Under the pieces are notes generated by a model, which worked only from the letters and a program-made list of their open reading frames with translations, did not search any database and was not told where the DNA came from. The translations under genes were made by a program, and so were the position numbers. Shown here one piece after another: positions 1 through 10,300 of a stretch of DNA of 31,781 nt. The stretch's first letter is position 1. Each line of letters opens with the position of its first letter. Source of the DNA: Pelargonium nanum (taxonomy: Eukaryota; Streptophyta; Magnoliopsida; Geraniales; Geraniaceae); contig JAYMTF010000679.1 in the NCBI GenBank assembly GCA_036897485.1, positions 1-31,781 of the forward strand, read 5' to 3'.

Positions 1-190
1 GCCATCATCGCCGCCGTGATCCCTTCGCCGGTGGTCTTCCGGCTTCGCTCCGGCTTAAGCAAAATCCTTTAAGCTCTCGTCCAGCCTTGGCCGCTGAAGC
101 ACTTCCTCGCTTTTGTCGCCACCGTGATCCCATCGCCGTCGCCGCCATGCTTCCATCGTCGGTGGTCTTCCGGCATCGCTCCCGTTAAAT
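1..190. repeat. GC-rich block with an internal direct repeat
   Basis: This edge block is far richer in G and C than the AT-rich DNA that follows. Two related copies lie about 110 bases apart. Both contain a CCGTGATCCC-(T/A)-TCGCCG core, then GGTGGTCTTCCGGC and a TCGCTCC(G/C)G tail (about 13-60 and 121-188). The second copy has an extra CGCCGCCATGC segment. A 62-codon minus-strand reading frame crosses it (243 to 55), but I recognise no domain and would not call it a gene. It could be a fragment of a mobile element or the 5' part of a gene outside the window. Confidence 0.5.
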
Positions 191-270
191 CCGTTATGAC
201 TGTTCAGTTTCAATTTTGCACCTCGATTTCTCCATTGGTGCATTTATTCTTCTTGTGCAGCTAACTCTCA

Positions 271-1690
271 TTTATGATTGACTTTGGGAACCTCACATCT
301 TCTCCCACATCATTCATCATCATTAACCATGGGTCTTTTCCAAGATTTTTTGGTTTATTCAATTTTAGCACGCTTTCAATATTGTATTTTCTCTCATCTT
401 CATTGGAGTTATTGTTTGCTCCTTCACTTGTACTTTGTTACTGCTTTTGGATTAATATTTAAAGTACCTATTGCCGATAAAAAAAAACACTGATATATTG
501 TACTACATAAGTAGTAAAAATATATATAATAGAAAAGAATATGTATGTATAAATTTAATTGGCATCTCTTTAGGGCCCTCCACTATGTGAAATGTCAATA
601 TTGTGTGGATTATATATGTCCACCAAATTTGACAATAGAATATGCAAGTCATTACAAAACTTTACAAGTTGTAACCAACTTATTATATATTTTACTATGA
701 CATGTGGTTCATCAATTTAGGTACAATTAAAAAAAATATGTATCCTATGTATTTAATTATGACATGGGTTTAATATTTTTTCTTTTAATTTTCTTTAAAT
801 TGTGATAACGTGACGATACAAATTAATCATATTAGATATTATAGACGTGAAAAATTAGTTAATTTTTGTTAAACACAAAATTAATAATAATTATTATAAC
901 ATTTAAAATATATCAAACCATTTTAATTGCTCTTGAGACATATTTAGGATGATGATTTTTTTCAAGATAATTTTAAAAAATTAGTGACTTCAAATGTGAA
1001 ATAGATAATTTAAAGAAAAAAAAATATAGTACATAGTTAATATCTGAATTTAGTAGATGCTGATCAAATCAAAGTGGTCTGAATTTAATAACATTGTTTT
1101 GAACATAAAATAAAGGCACTTTTAAAGGCAGGAATTAAAATTTAAAATTATTTGCTTGTGAGGTTGAAATAATTGAGATCAAACAAAAATAAAGTAGAAT
1201 GATAATTACATTGTCTGTAATTAGTGATTACACCATGTGATTTGGACAGACAAGAGGACCCATCATCATATCATGGTGTTTTTTTTTGTTTTAACCGATA
1301 ATTTGAATTTGAATTTGCGGGTATTCAAGACCTGACACTTTTTTAGAATAAATTATATTCAAATTTTAGATCAGTGTGAATTAAATTTGGATTGAAAATG
1401 CCTAATCCGATCAAAAGAAATGTTGGATGTGGGTTTTGGGTCGAATTTCGTAACATGTAAAATGTGTGGATTCTTACAAATTTGACCACTCTCCGATTTA
1501 AAATTTTAACGAATCTATTTCACTCATTCCAATAAAAACTCGCAAAAATGTGGATTGAGTTTCGGATTTCGTGAGTTTGGAATCTTAACTTGTGCATTAT
1601 CGAGTCTACTTTATGCAATTCAAATCCGTAAAAATGTGAATCGAATTTTAGATTCCTTAATATCTAATCCAATTTGTCAACTTTGCTCTA
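271..1690. other. AT-rich non-coding region upstream of the phosphatase gene
   Basis: No supportable gene is present; the short reading frames around 274-493 lack any recognisable protein. Between about 1410 and 1670 a degenerate motif of the form AAAATGTG-(G/A)AT-(T/C)GA-(G/A)TTT followed by GGATTT or AGATT recurs roughly every 85 bases, which suggests a decayed repeat. A GAATATGC at 638-645 fits the P1BS consensus GNATATNC bound by PHR1-type factors, but such a short motif is expected by chance in a window this size. Confidence 0.5.
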
Positions 1691-1699
1691 TTTATAAAA
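1691..1699 (+). promoter_or_regulatory. TATA box of the acid phosphatase gene
   Basis: TTTATAAAA stands 46 bases before the ATG at 1745, at a normal distance for a plant core promoter with a short leader. The sequence between them (ACACACTCCTAAACAAAG) looks like a typical unstructured plant 5' UTR. Confidence 0.7.
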
Positions 1700-1744
1700 C
1701 ATGCACTCACAAAGCCTCTCTCACACACTCCTAAACAAAGAGCT

Positions 1745-3308
1745 ATGAAAATGAAGAGAACACACAATCTTGAGCTCACATTGCTCCTCCTCTTCCTCAC
1801 ATCCTTGGCCACCTCTGCAGCTGCAAATTGGAACATCCTTAAGCAGAAGAAGAGGCCGGTCGGGCGGATCGGACCGGGAAGCTTGAAGAGCTACTGTGAG
1901 AGCTGGAGGATGAATGTGGAGGTGAACAACATAAAGGGCTATGAGGTTGTGCCTCAAGAGTGCATAGAGTTCATCAAGAAGTACATGACATCTTCTCAGT
2001 ACAAGGTTGATTCAGAGATGGCCATGGAGGAGGTCAAGCTTTATCTTGCTAGCTCTTGCAGCTCTTTCAATGGTGGTGGCATGGATGCTTGGATCTTTGA
2101 TGTTGATGACACTCTCTTGTCAACTTTGCCATATTTCAAGAAACATGATTTTGGGTAATGATTTGATTTTACTCTACTCTTCTTTTTTTAAGTGGGTTTT
2201 CTTCGTAAGATTCTATCTCGGGATCTTTTGTTCGAGAAACTGATTTATTGGTACTTTCGATAACTTATCGACCTAGTGAATCTATAGTTTTTTCTATTAT
2301 GAATATGGAGTGTAGCTTATTACTCGCTCTTATAACGCTATTGGGATGTAGAGTTGACCATTTAAATTTTAAGACAAGTTTTTAGATTTTGAATTGAAAA
2401 GACTTTATTTGACTCGATCGTCAAGAAGTGTGTTCTTGCGTGAGTTGCTCGACCCAATCAGAACATCTTTTATGCCAAACCTAGTTCAAAAAGTAATTAG
2501 ATCTATCTGTGTAATCTGAATATGTAAAAATGTAGTTAAATTTTGGTGCATGCGGCTCCAATCCAAAATATCAACTCTATTTGAATAAAATGATTATTTT
2601 TTAAGTTTACAATCAACGATTCAGACTAAAACACGTGAATTAATGAGTGGATCTTCCTTCTTCTTTGTTTTTTTTTCTTTTTAATATATAATCTCTTGTG
2701 AATTAATTTGTGTTTAATATGTGAAAATTGGGGGATGAAAAAAGGGGACAAAAAGTGAATGCAAGTTCATTGGAGGCATGGATGAGAGAGAGCAAAGCAC
2801 CAGCCTTAGAGCACACTCTCAATCTATTCCATGAAATGAAAGACAAAGGTCTCAAGATCTTTCTCATTTCTTCTAGAAGAGAGTGCCTTAGAGATTCAAC
2901 TGTTCACAACCTCATCAAAGTTGGCTTCCATGGATGGTCCACTCTCTCTCTAAGGTATTTACGACCAAAGTATTTTTTTTATCAGCAAGCGTGCAAACAC
3001 CGAGACTTAAAACTGATATCTCGAGGAATCAAGTGAAATCAACCCTTGTCCTACTGAATATTTGTAAACTAAAATTTTGACAATTTTATACTGGTTGTGT
3101 TAACTATTTTGATGTGCACGTACTATGTAGGGGTCTTGATGATGAATATTTGGAAGTTGGCAAGTACAAATCAGAAGTGAGAAAAAAATTGATGAATCAA
3201 GGGTACACAATTTGGGGCATTGTTGGTGATCAATGGAGTAGTTTTGAGGGTCTTCCAAAACCTAAAAGGACCTTCAAGCTCCCAAATTCCATGTATTATC
3301 TTTCATGA
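1745..3308 (+). CDS. Acid phosphatase / vegetative storage protein-like (HAD class IIIB), 3 exons
   Basis: Exons are 1745-2154, 2745-2954 and 3131-3308, giving 265 residues, the usual length for this family. All introns are GT-AG and both joins restore family motifs (FGGQKVNASSLEAW; SLRGLDDEY). Residues 1-27 form a signal peptide with a Leu-rich core and an AAA end, so the protein probably enters the secretory pathway for the vacuole or cell wall. The HAD motif is intact: FDVDDTLLS with nucleophile D119 and acid/base D121. FLISSRRE (motif II) and GDQWSSFEG (motif III) follow, and the C-terminus FKLPNSMYYLS is typical. Some soybean and Arabidopsis storage members have lost the nucleophile; this one keeps it, so phosphomonoesterase activity is plausible. 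Substrate and induction cannot be read from the sequence. The start is the first of two closely spaced ATGs (M1 and M3). Confidence 0.93.
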
Positions 3309-4310
3309 ATTTCAATTTTTCAATGAACCAATTTCATGCTTGTGGTTCACAATTTGCAATTTTATTTCATATTATAGTTGTTGTTGTTGCTATTGTTAAA
3401 TTATATAAAAGGTTGTTTGAGATACAATATAATGTTATTGTTGCGCAAAATTTATATAGTTTTTGGGAGAAACAAATTATCAAAGTCGTCTAATGGTATT
3501 TTCAATGAGGTACACAAGACTTTAAATTGAATGGTTGAGACATCGCAAAAGAAAACACGTGTTAAACGAAGATTAATGCGTATCACTGGAATTCACCTCT
3601 GCATGAGAGTAAAAATCTCACGTATGAGTCAATGAATACATTGTAATCTAAAGAGATTAAAAAATGAATTGAACCTTGCACCAAATGAGTATTTATCGTG
3701 CAAACACAAACACACACATATATATAATTATTTGATTAACTTAGGGTTATGTGTTCATTAATAATTGAGTCACTAACCAACATAAAATAATCCAATACCT
3801 AAATAAACATACACACACTTGGGTTGGGGCCATTGGTCTAATTAGTCAAATATCATTCATTAGGGCAATGAATTAAATTATTATTATTGTTATTAATTTT
3901 TATATGATGATCAAAATCAATATTTTACAGATTTTACAATTATCAAATACACACAATTTTCTTTTCCTTCAAAATACAAAATAAAATTTTTGAGTTCAAT
4001 ATTAAATTTATTTATTTATAACTTCTAACTTTATTTTGTAACATTTCGTTAGTCATGTTTATATATTATTTATCGTCTGATTAATTCAATCATTTCGATC
4101 GATATCAGTCAAATCTCAATCAACTCACTCTGTTTCATACGATTTCGAGTTTACCAAATTTTCCACATCCGCGCATAATATATGAGTCATCAATCACTAA
4201 TATCTTGACACGTGTAGGGTCAAGATTCTAAAGGAGACTATATTTTGATACAAAGTACCAATACACAAGAAAGTCCCATATATTTGAGAAAATAAGAAAT
4301 AGAATTATTT
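3309..4310. other. Intergenic region, no gene seen
   Basis: It holds the 3' UTR of the phosphatase gene and then AT-rich DNA up to the promoter of the MYB-CC gene. The reading frame at 3305-3493 lies in the 3' UTR and resembles no protein. I see no transposon ends here. Confidence 0.5.
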
Positions 4311-4334
4311 TGGCCCATTTGGCCCATTTGGCCC
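4311..4334 (+). promoter_or_regulatory. Tandem GGCCCA (site II-like) promoter elements of the PHR1-type gene
   Basis: A 9-base unit GGCCCATTT is repeated: GGCCCA begins at 4312 and 4321, and GGCCC at 4330. GGCCCA is the reverse of the TGGGCC site II element bound by TCP factors in promoters of broadly expressed plant genes. No clear TATA box lies downstream, which fits a TATA-less housekeeping-style promoter. A TGACGTAA element lies at about 4511. The transcription start was not determined and is probably in the 4370-4560 range. Confidence 0.5.
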
Positions 4335-5776
4335 TTCAAGCCACTGAAAAAACATATTCCCAGTCCCACGCGCACCCACCTACTGTATCTCTCACTCTCT
4401 ATTCTCCAACACAAACCGTACTCGAATCTGTGACTCACGCAACACGATAGCGCGTGAACCTCTAAAGCGCATCGTCACCACTCACATTCACTTTCATACG
4501 GCACGGCGGTGACGTAATTTAAATCACCCGCAGGTCGTTGCAGCGATTCTCCTGGTCTCAACTATGTGCTCCAATTCTCATCGTTTTTGTATTCTATTGA
4601 ATTCGATTCGATAAAACACAGAGCTTTTTGTTGGTTTTTTCGATTATTTGTTTGGGTTCCTCAGCTTTTCTCTACCAGTTTTAGGTAAGGATTCGAGATA
4701 CCCATTTCATGATTTTCTGTGATTTTGCTTATATATAGATACACATATATGTATAGAATCTGAAGCTGTATTGCTTTTCATGGCATATCCTCTCTTTTTT
4801 CATGAATTTTGGTGGCTTGAAGGTTGCTTTTGGTTGGAATTGAATTGGGTCATTGCTGTTTTTGCTTTGTTGATTGGTGATTTTTTTATTTGTGGAAAAT
4901 GTTTTGATTTGACTGTTCATGATGATGATGATTGAACTTTGAAATCATTGTGATTTGCTTTTTTTTTTACTTAGTTTTTGATTGTGGTATCACTGATATG
5001 GCTGAAAATATGGGAAAAGTTTTTTTATTTTTTATTTTTAATATGTATATTTAGTTTATTTGGTTATTGACTTATTGGCAAGTAGTTTGGATAAGGATTC
5101 TCTGAAGTTTGGGTGTTTTGGGATCAAATTATCTATGACTAGTAATTGGAGGAGTGATTCTGATGGAAAACTGATAGTTGGGTTACTTGGCTAAATTGTG
5201 TGTATATTAGTTATATTTGGCGTTTTGTGAGAATTGAGAACCATTTGAATTTGAGTTAAGGCTATGAGATTTGAGCTCTTAGTTTGGTTGGATTTACAGG
5301 GCGTTCATGGTGTCATGATTTTTTTTACTTGTGATGGTCATATATCGGGTTTTATAGGATTGGTAGTTATAAGATGCTTATGAGAACTGAGAACCATTTC
5401 ATTTTAGAGTATAACATTTGAACTGTTTGGTTTTCGTTGGTTTTTCGGTGAACATAGAAATAGTATTTTGGAACTCTTAATGCTGCTTACAGTCCTTCAT
5501 AGTTTCTTGATTTTGCTTACAAAGTTAATTACATTACAAGTGCAGTAAACTCTAAGAAGTGATGCAATTGATAGCTAGTTTTTGGTGTAGACATAAGTAA
5601 ACAAGTAGGTGTTTTAGGCTTTTAGACACAAGTATTCATGGAGGATTATGATTTATGAAAGAAAAAAAACTGAACTACCTCGTCCATTAGGTTTTAGTAT
5701 CATCCAAAAGAGTTTTGCTAATGAATTCATGTAGCTGATCCTGACATTGTTCAGGAAATGGCTTTGTTGTTGTATT

Positions 5777-5938
5777 TAGGGCTGTGCACTTTTCGGCCCG
5801 GCCCGGACTGATTGGGTCTTCGCTTTGTTCCTTCCCAAAATCATTTTGTCCTGTCGGTCTTGGACCAAAACCAGTCCAGACCGATTTTTTTTTATTGACT
5901 TTTGGTTCGGTCTAGCTTTGGACCTATGCACAATCCTA
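5777..5938. mobile_element. hAT-type MITE (162 bp) with perfect 8-bp target-site duplication
   Basis: The element begins TAGGGCTGTGCA and ends TGCACAATCCTA, terminal inverted repeats matching at 10 of 12 positions. It is flanked on both sides by GTTGTATT (5769-5776 and 5939-5946), an exact 8-bp duplication, the hallmark of hAT transposition. Internal CGG/CCG-rich subterminal motifs (CGGCCCGGCCCGG; GGTTCGGTCTAG) also fit non-autonomous hAT elements. It has no coding capacity and sits in the leader intron of the PHR1-type gene. Confidence 0.88.
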
Positions 5939-6395
5939 GTTGTATTGTGTGTGTGTGTGTCTATGTCTGTATTAATGCTACCAAAGATGGTTGTTTGAAA
6001 GCTAAGACTTTCAAGCACCTTGGTTGTGATTCTGATTTATCTTACTTGGCCATGGTCTGAATGTTTTAACGGTTTGCATTGTTAAATATGACGGAATTAA
6101 AGTAAATTTATATTGGTTTGAAATAGTGATTTTGAATTTGATTAGAGTATAATTCAATACTGTGACTATGATCGATTGCGTGATGACTTCTTAAGCCTGG
6201 CTTCTTGAATTAGGCACATAGTCTTGTAACTTGTTTGTACCTCCCTGCACTTGCTCGAGCATGTTTCTTTTCCTTAAAATATATGTATCGATATACACAT
6301 GTCAAAGGCATTATTTTGAATGAATGCGTGTTCTCTTTTGGTAGAGGCTTTTTGAGTACCACACATTAAAGCTTGTTTGCTCTTTCCTTTTACAG

Positions 6396-6446
6396 ATGTG
6401 TAAATTGGAAATTTGCTTCCAGGATTCTTTCAGAAGTTCTTATTGA
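6396..6446 (+). other. Candidate leader exon that is exactly one uORF
   Basis: A pyrimidine tract and acceptor (TTCCTTTTACAG|ATG) precede position 6396, and a strong donor (TTGA|GTGAGT) follows 6446. The 51 bases between them read as a complete upstream ORF of 16 codons plus stop, MCKLEICFQDSFRSSY, with the ATG on the first three bases and TGA on the last three. If this exon is included in the mRNA, it would put a short uORF before the MYB-CC start codon. The splice sites are visible. Use of the exon and any effect on translation are inference. Confidence 0.45.
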
Positions 6447-6459
6447 GTGAGTATTCTCA

Positions 6460-6521
6460 TGTTAGATTATAAAGTTAATTGGGACTTCAACTATCCGCTT
6501 GAACTTTTAGTTGAGTTCTCA
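6460..6521 (+). repeat. Extra partial LTR copy next to the TRIM element
   Basis: TGTTAGATTATAAAGTTAAT at 6460 and a CTTTTAGTTGAGTT tail repeat the 5' LTR that starts at 6522. Both copies are preceded by TTCTCA. This looks like a partial tandem duplication of the LTR, or the remains of an earlier insertion. Confidence 0.7.
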
Positions 6522-7232
6522 TGTTAGAGTATAAAGTTAATAATATCAGGCCTTCAACTATGAGTTTAAGCTTTTAATTGAGTCGGTCATCTACATGGTA
6601 TTAGATAGAGCCGACAATTCGTGTGTGTCATGTTTGTGTCATGTTGAAGGTTGATTGTGTGTTGCACGACCCAACACGAACACGGCGTTTAACACGGTAA
6701 CTAAATGGACCGTATTGACACGACACGATTGACACGAGCACGACCCAACACACATTTTGTGTAATATAACCAATACATTTGACACAACACTACCCGATAC
6801 TTTGGCACATTCTTAGAATTAATTTACAATTGTACCCTAAAGTGTAGGTGTTGTGCGTATTCTGGAGGCCTAACACGAACACGACACGGTTACAAAATAT
6901 GTGAAAACAAACACGTAAGTTTCGTGTCATTTGTCATGTGTCGTGTTACGACACGAAGTGCCTGCTCTAATTAGAGCCTGATTGACTTAGAGGTTACAAG
7001 TTCGAGTTCTGTCACTACCTTGATTAAAAAAAATTAATTAATTTTTTTTGCATAAGACAATAAGAAGACTTGTGCATGGCTATGTGCAAAGCAATAATGG
7101 GTTTGCACATTAGGAGGTGTGTTGGAGTGTTAAATTAGTCTTTGACCTTCAACTATCAACTTAAGGTTTTAGTTGACTTTTTTTCACACACACACAAAAA
7201 AAAGAATGTTTTAGTTGACTTGGTCCTCTACA
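6522..7232 (+). mobile_element. TRIM (terminal-repeat retrotransposon in miniature), interrupted by a MITE
   Basis: The 5' LTR (6522-6595) starts TGTTAGAGTATAAAG and ends TCTACA. It is followed at once by TGGTATTAGAG, one base from the canonical tRNA-iMet primer-binding site TGGTATCAGAG. The 3' LTR (7120-7232) starts TGTTGGAGTG and ends CCTCTACA, preceded by a purine tract (AGGAGGTG). The LTRs share CCTTCAACTAT and TTTAGTTGA-type blocks; the 3' copy is longer because of a CA-repeat and a small duplication. Without the nested MITE, the internal region is only about 160 bp and has no protein-coding capacity, so the element depends on enzymes made elsewhere. No clear target-site duplication was found. 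Confidence 0.85.
6606..6969. mobile_element. MITE (364 bp) nested in the TRIM primer-binding site
   Basis: It starts TAGAGCCGACAATTCGTGT, and the reverse complement of its right end is TAGAGCAGGCACTTCGTGT, so 16 of 19 positions match. The interior is full of CACGAC/GTGTCGTG motifs on both strands, typical of subterminal transposase-binding repeats. ATTAGA is duplicated on both sides (6600-6605 and 6970-6975). Removing the element and one copy restores TGGTATTAGAGCC, the TRIM primer-binding site, which proves the order of insertion. Termini resemble hAT-like MITEs, but the visible duplication is 6 bp rather than 8. Confidence 0.8.
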
Positions 7233-7330
7233 CCCACAATGAGGTGTGCACTATCTAATCTATAAGATTTTATTGATTGACTGATTGCTAATGTGATTTT
7301 GGTATGTCCTCTTTTGTTTGAAGGACAGCA

Positions 7331-10300
7331 ATGGAGGCTCGCCCGGTCTTTTCCATTCAGAGATCAGGTTCAACCCACCTCGCTAACATAGGGGTGTCGG
7401 CAGGATTGTCTTCATCCTGCCCAGTGCTGCCAGTCTCTCTTGAAGAGACGTATCCGAAGTTGCCCGACTCTCAACAAATGTCTATGGAAAGAGAACTTAT
7501 GTCAAGGCATGTGGTCCATGCGACTTCATTACGCTCCAACAGCGGGATAGTTGGCCACACACTGCCGACACCCTCAGGGTTCCCAACTGAAAAGCCTTCG
7601 AGAAATACGGCTTTCATTTCTCAGTCATCAACTAATGTGGCCTCTTTTCCATTAGCGCATACTCCTAATTCAGCGTTCCATCAATCCACAGCATCGAGTC
7701 ATAACAACAAAGAAAGCAATGCCTCCTGGTGTACAGATTCGTTAACGGGGTTTCTTGATTTTAATGTTAACACCTCTGTCCAGAATAGTCAAGTAGAGAG
7801 CAGTAGCGGTAGTGGTTTTATGGCATCTGAGGAGTTTAGCAAACGAAATGATTGGCAAGAATGGGCGGACCAGCTAATCACCGATGATGATGCTTTGACC
7901 GCTAATTGGAACGATCTTCTTGCTGACTCAAATGTTTCCGATCTAGACCCAAAGGTTGGCATTATTTCATAAACGCATAGTGATTAAACTTAGGGTATAT
8001 TGCAAATAAATACCTTATATTTAACCTCTTTTGCAGATAACTCCCTATACTTTCAATTTTTCATTTTGTCAATTAGATTTAGCTTCTTTTTCTCTCCCTT
8101 CTCGTATGTATGACACATGATCTATCATTTTTTCCCCAAGATAGTGATTTGATCCTTAGATCACCATCTGTTTCACAATGTTAAAATGAAATATTGAAAG
8201 TGGAGGAAGTTGTTGCGAAAAGATTACAGGGAGCTATTTACTAATGAGGCTAAGTATAGGGGTTTTGTCTGCAATCTGTCCTTAACTTTTAAGTACTTAC
8301 CTCCGAAAATTAGACTGCTAATTTCTGGTGAAACTTATTGTTTTGTGTCATCATTTTGTTACTTCAGATTGCGTACCAGATGCCCAAACAGTCTTCTAAT
8401 TTTCTAGCGCAGCAACCCCAAGTTCACCCAAACCTTCCTGCTCCGTCTATAGAAGTTCAAACTGTTGCCACCCCATCTTCTTCAGCTAATAGTGGTCAAG
8501 CTCAAGGCAAGCAGCGCATGCGCTGGACTCCTGAACTTCACGAGGCTTTTGTGGAGGCCGTCAATCACCTCGGTGGTAGTGAAAGTATGTAAGGCCCTGT
8601 GCCTGACCAAATTTGTAGCATTAAATTACGGTGTTTCTACTTCAATATATTTATCTACTCGCTGATTTACAGGAGCTACTCCTAAGGGTGTACTGAAGCT
8701 TATGAAAGTCGAAGGCTTGACTATCTATCATGTAAAGAGTCACTTGCAGGTATGTAGACTCTTTTCCTCCACGATATTAGCTTCTCACGTGAAGTGTACT
8801 TATGTTTTTCTTTTGCAAATCTGTTTTAACTGTTGATATTCTCTGAGTTGCAGAAATATAGGACAGCAAGATACAAGCCAGACTCTTCAGAAGGTACATA
8901 ACACATGTCTCCATGTCTTTACACCTCTCTAAGCTCTCTTCATATATTTTTGTGCTGCCTCCATTTTTCCTCATCGCGCCGGCGTTTTGTGCTAGACACT
9001 CCTTCGTTTAGATACTTACAAAATCCCTTCTCGTTCACTTAAAAGTCCTTTATTCCTCTTATTTGATTCTTGTTGCACCTATTTTGTTTTTAGTCCATCA
9101 AAGTCACGACTTTGGCTTAAACATTGAACTTTTCGCCCATTTACTGTTCTGTATCATAAGAATAACATATATGGTTGGTTCTTCATTTCTTTTTGCAGGA
9201 TCTTCTGATAAAAAGTTTACTCCTATCGAAGACATTTCATCTCTTGACCTGAAAACGTATGTTGACTATTTTCTTAATATTTGAGGCAACCTGTATCCCC
9301 TTACTATTTGTCATGATGTGGGTTTCTATGAACTTGTAGTAGCGTAATGTAGTTCCCGCAAATAAGTGGTTGCACCTTCAAATCCTGTTTCTAGCAACTA
9401 GAAGGATATTGTTGGTTGGTTTCGCTCTGCAGTGAAAGTTACGGCTATATAATGTGTGTAGAGCAGGATATGTTGAGAAATTGTCAAATGGGTTGCTAGA
9501 TGATACGACCAACCACCTTATCTAGTTCGCTATTATCATATCCTATCATTGCTGTGCTTCATGATTTGTTTCGTAAGTAGACGAATCAAAAGGTTTTAAA
9601 CAAATATTTGCCGGTCCTATTACTCCAACGAACTGTTTATTTGTCCCAACCTGATTGTCATAGAGAATATTTAAGAATTTTGGTGTTCAGAACGGTAATG
9701 ATATATTGAAATGAAGTTCTCTCGAAGATGGAAAGGGTCGCCACAGGTGTGGTGATCTTGTAGTCTGAATCTGGATGGGGTCCAAAAGTGGGCGTTAAGT
9801 ACAGATAGTTCAGGGTTCACGTTAAGTGTTGAATGTGGTAGCTTCCTATTTTATGCTAAATTCTATTATTGTATGTATTCAGCGTCCTTACCAAAAACGA
9901 ACTTTTTTTATGACAGGGGTATAGAGATCACTGAAGCTCTTCGATTGCAAGTGGAAGTGCAGAAGAGACTTCATGAACAACTCGAGGTATTCCATTTTGT
10001 TACAGTATAAAATTAATATTGTAGACGCCCGATATTGGTATCATACAAATATTAGGCCTTCAACTATCAGTCTAAGCTTTTAGTTGAGTTGGACGTCCAC
10101 ACTTTTATAGAGGATTTATGTTCAGAATCGATAGCGACTTGAAATTATGTTCGGTAAATCATGTTCAAAGCTATTACGAATTAAGGTTGTTTTAATGTTT
10201 CACTATATTTGCTCGTAGTAGATACCTGAAACGACACCTTCCAAAATGATAAATCGCATTCTGTGGACATATATCCCTTGGTTTTTTGTACTTAATGGAA

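Larger units (their letters stand above)
4685..7323 (+). other. 5' UTR intron region of the PHR1-type gene
   Basis: An AG|GTAAGG donor at 4685 ends a likely non-coding first exon. The next convincing acceptor before the start codon is at 7322-7323 (TTTGAAG|GACAGCA) or five bases later (GGACAG|CA). A possible extra leader exon lies at 6396-6446. The first few hundred bases are T-rich, as in plant leader introns that raise expression. The region holds a hAT-type MITE (5777-5938) and a TRIM element (6522-7232) with a nested MITE. A GCATATCC at 4783-4790 fits the P1BS consensus. Confidence 0.6.

Noticed and set aside
7022..7045. tRNA-like B-box (GTTCGAGTT) near 7000, suggesting a SINE
   Set aside because: The surrounding LTRs, primer-binding site and purine tract explain the region better as a TRIM element. 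No A-box at the right spacing was found.
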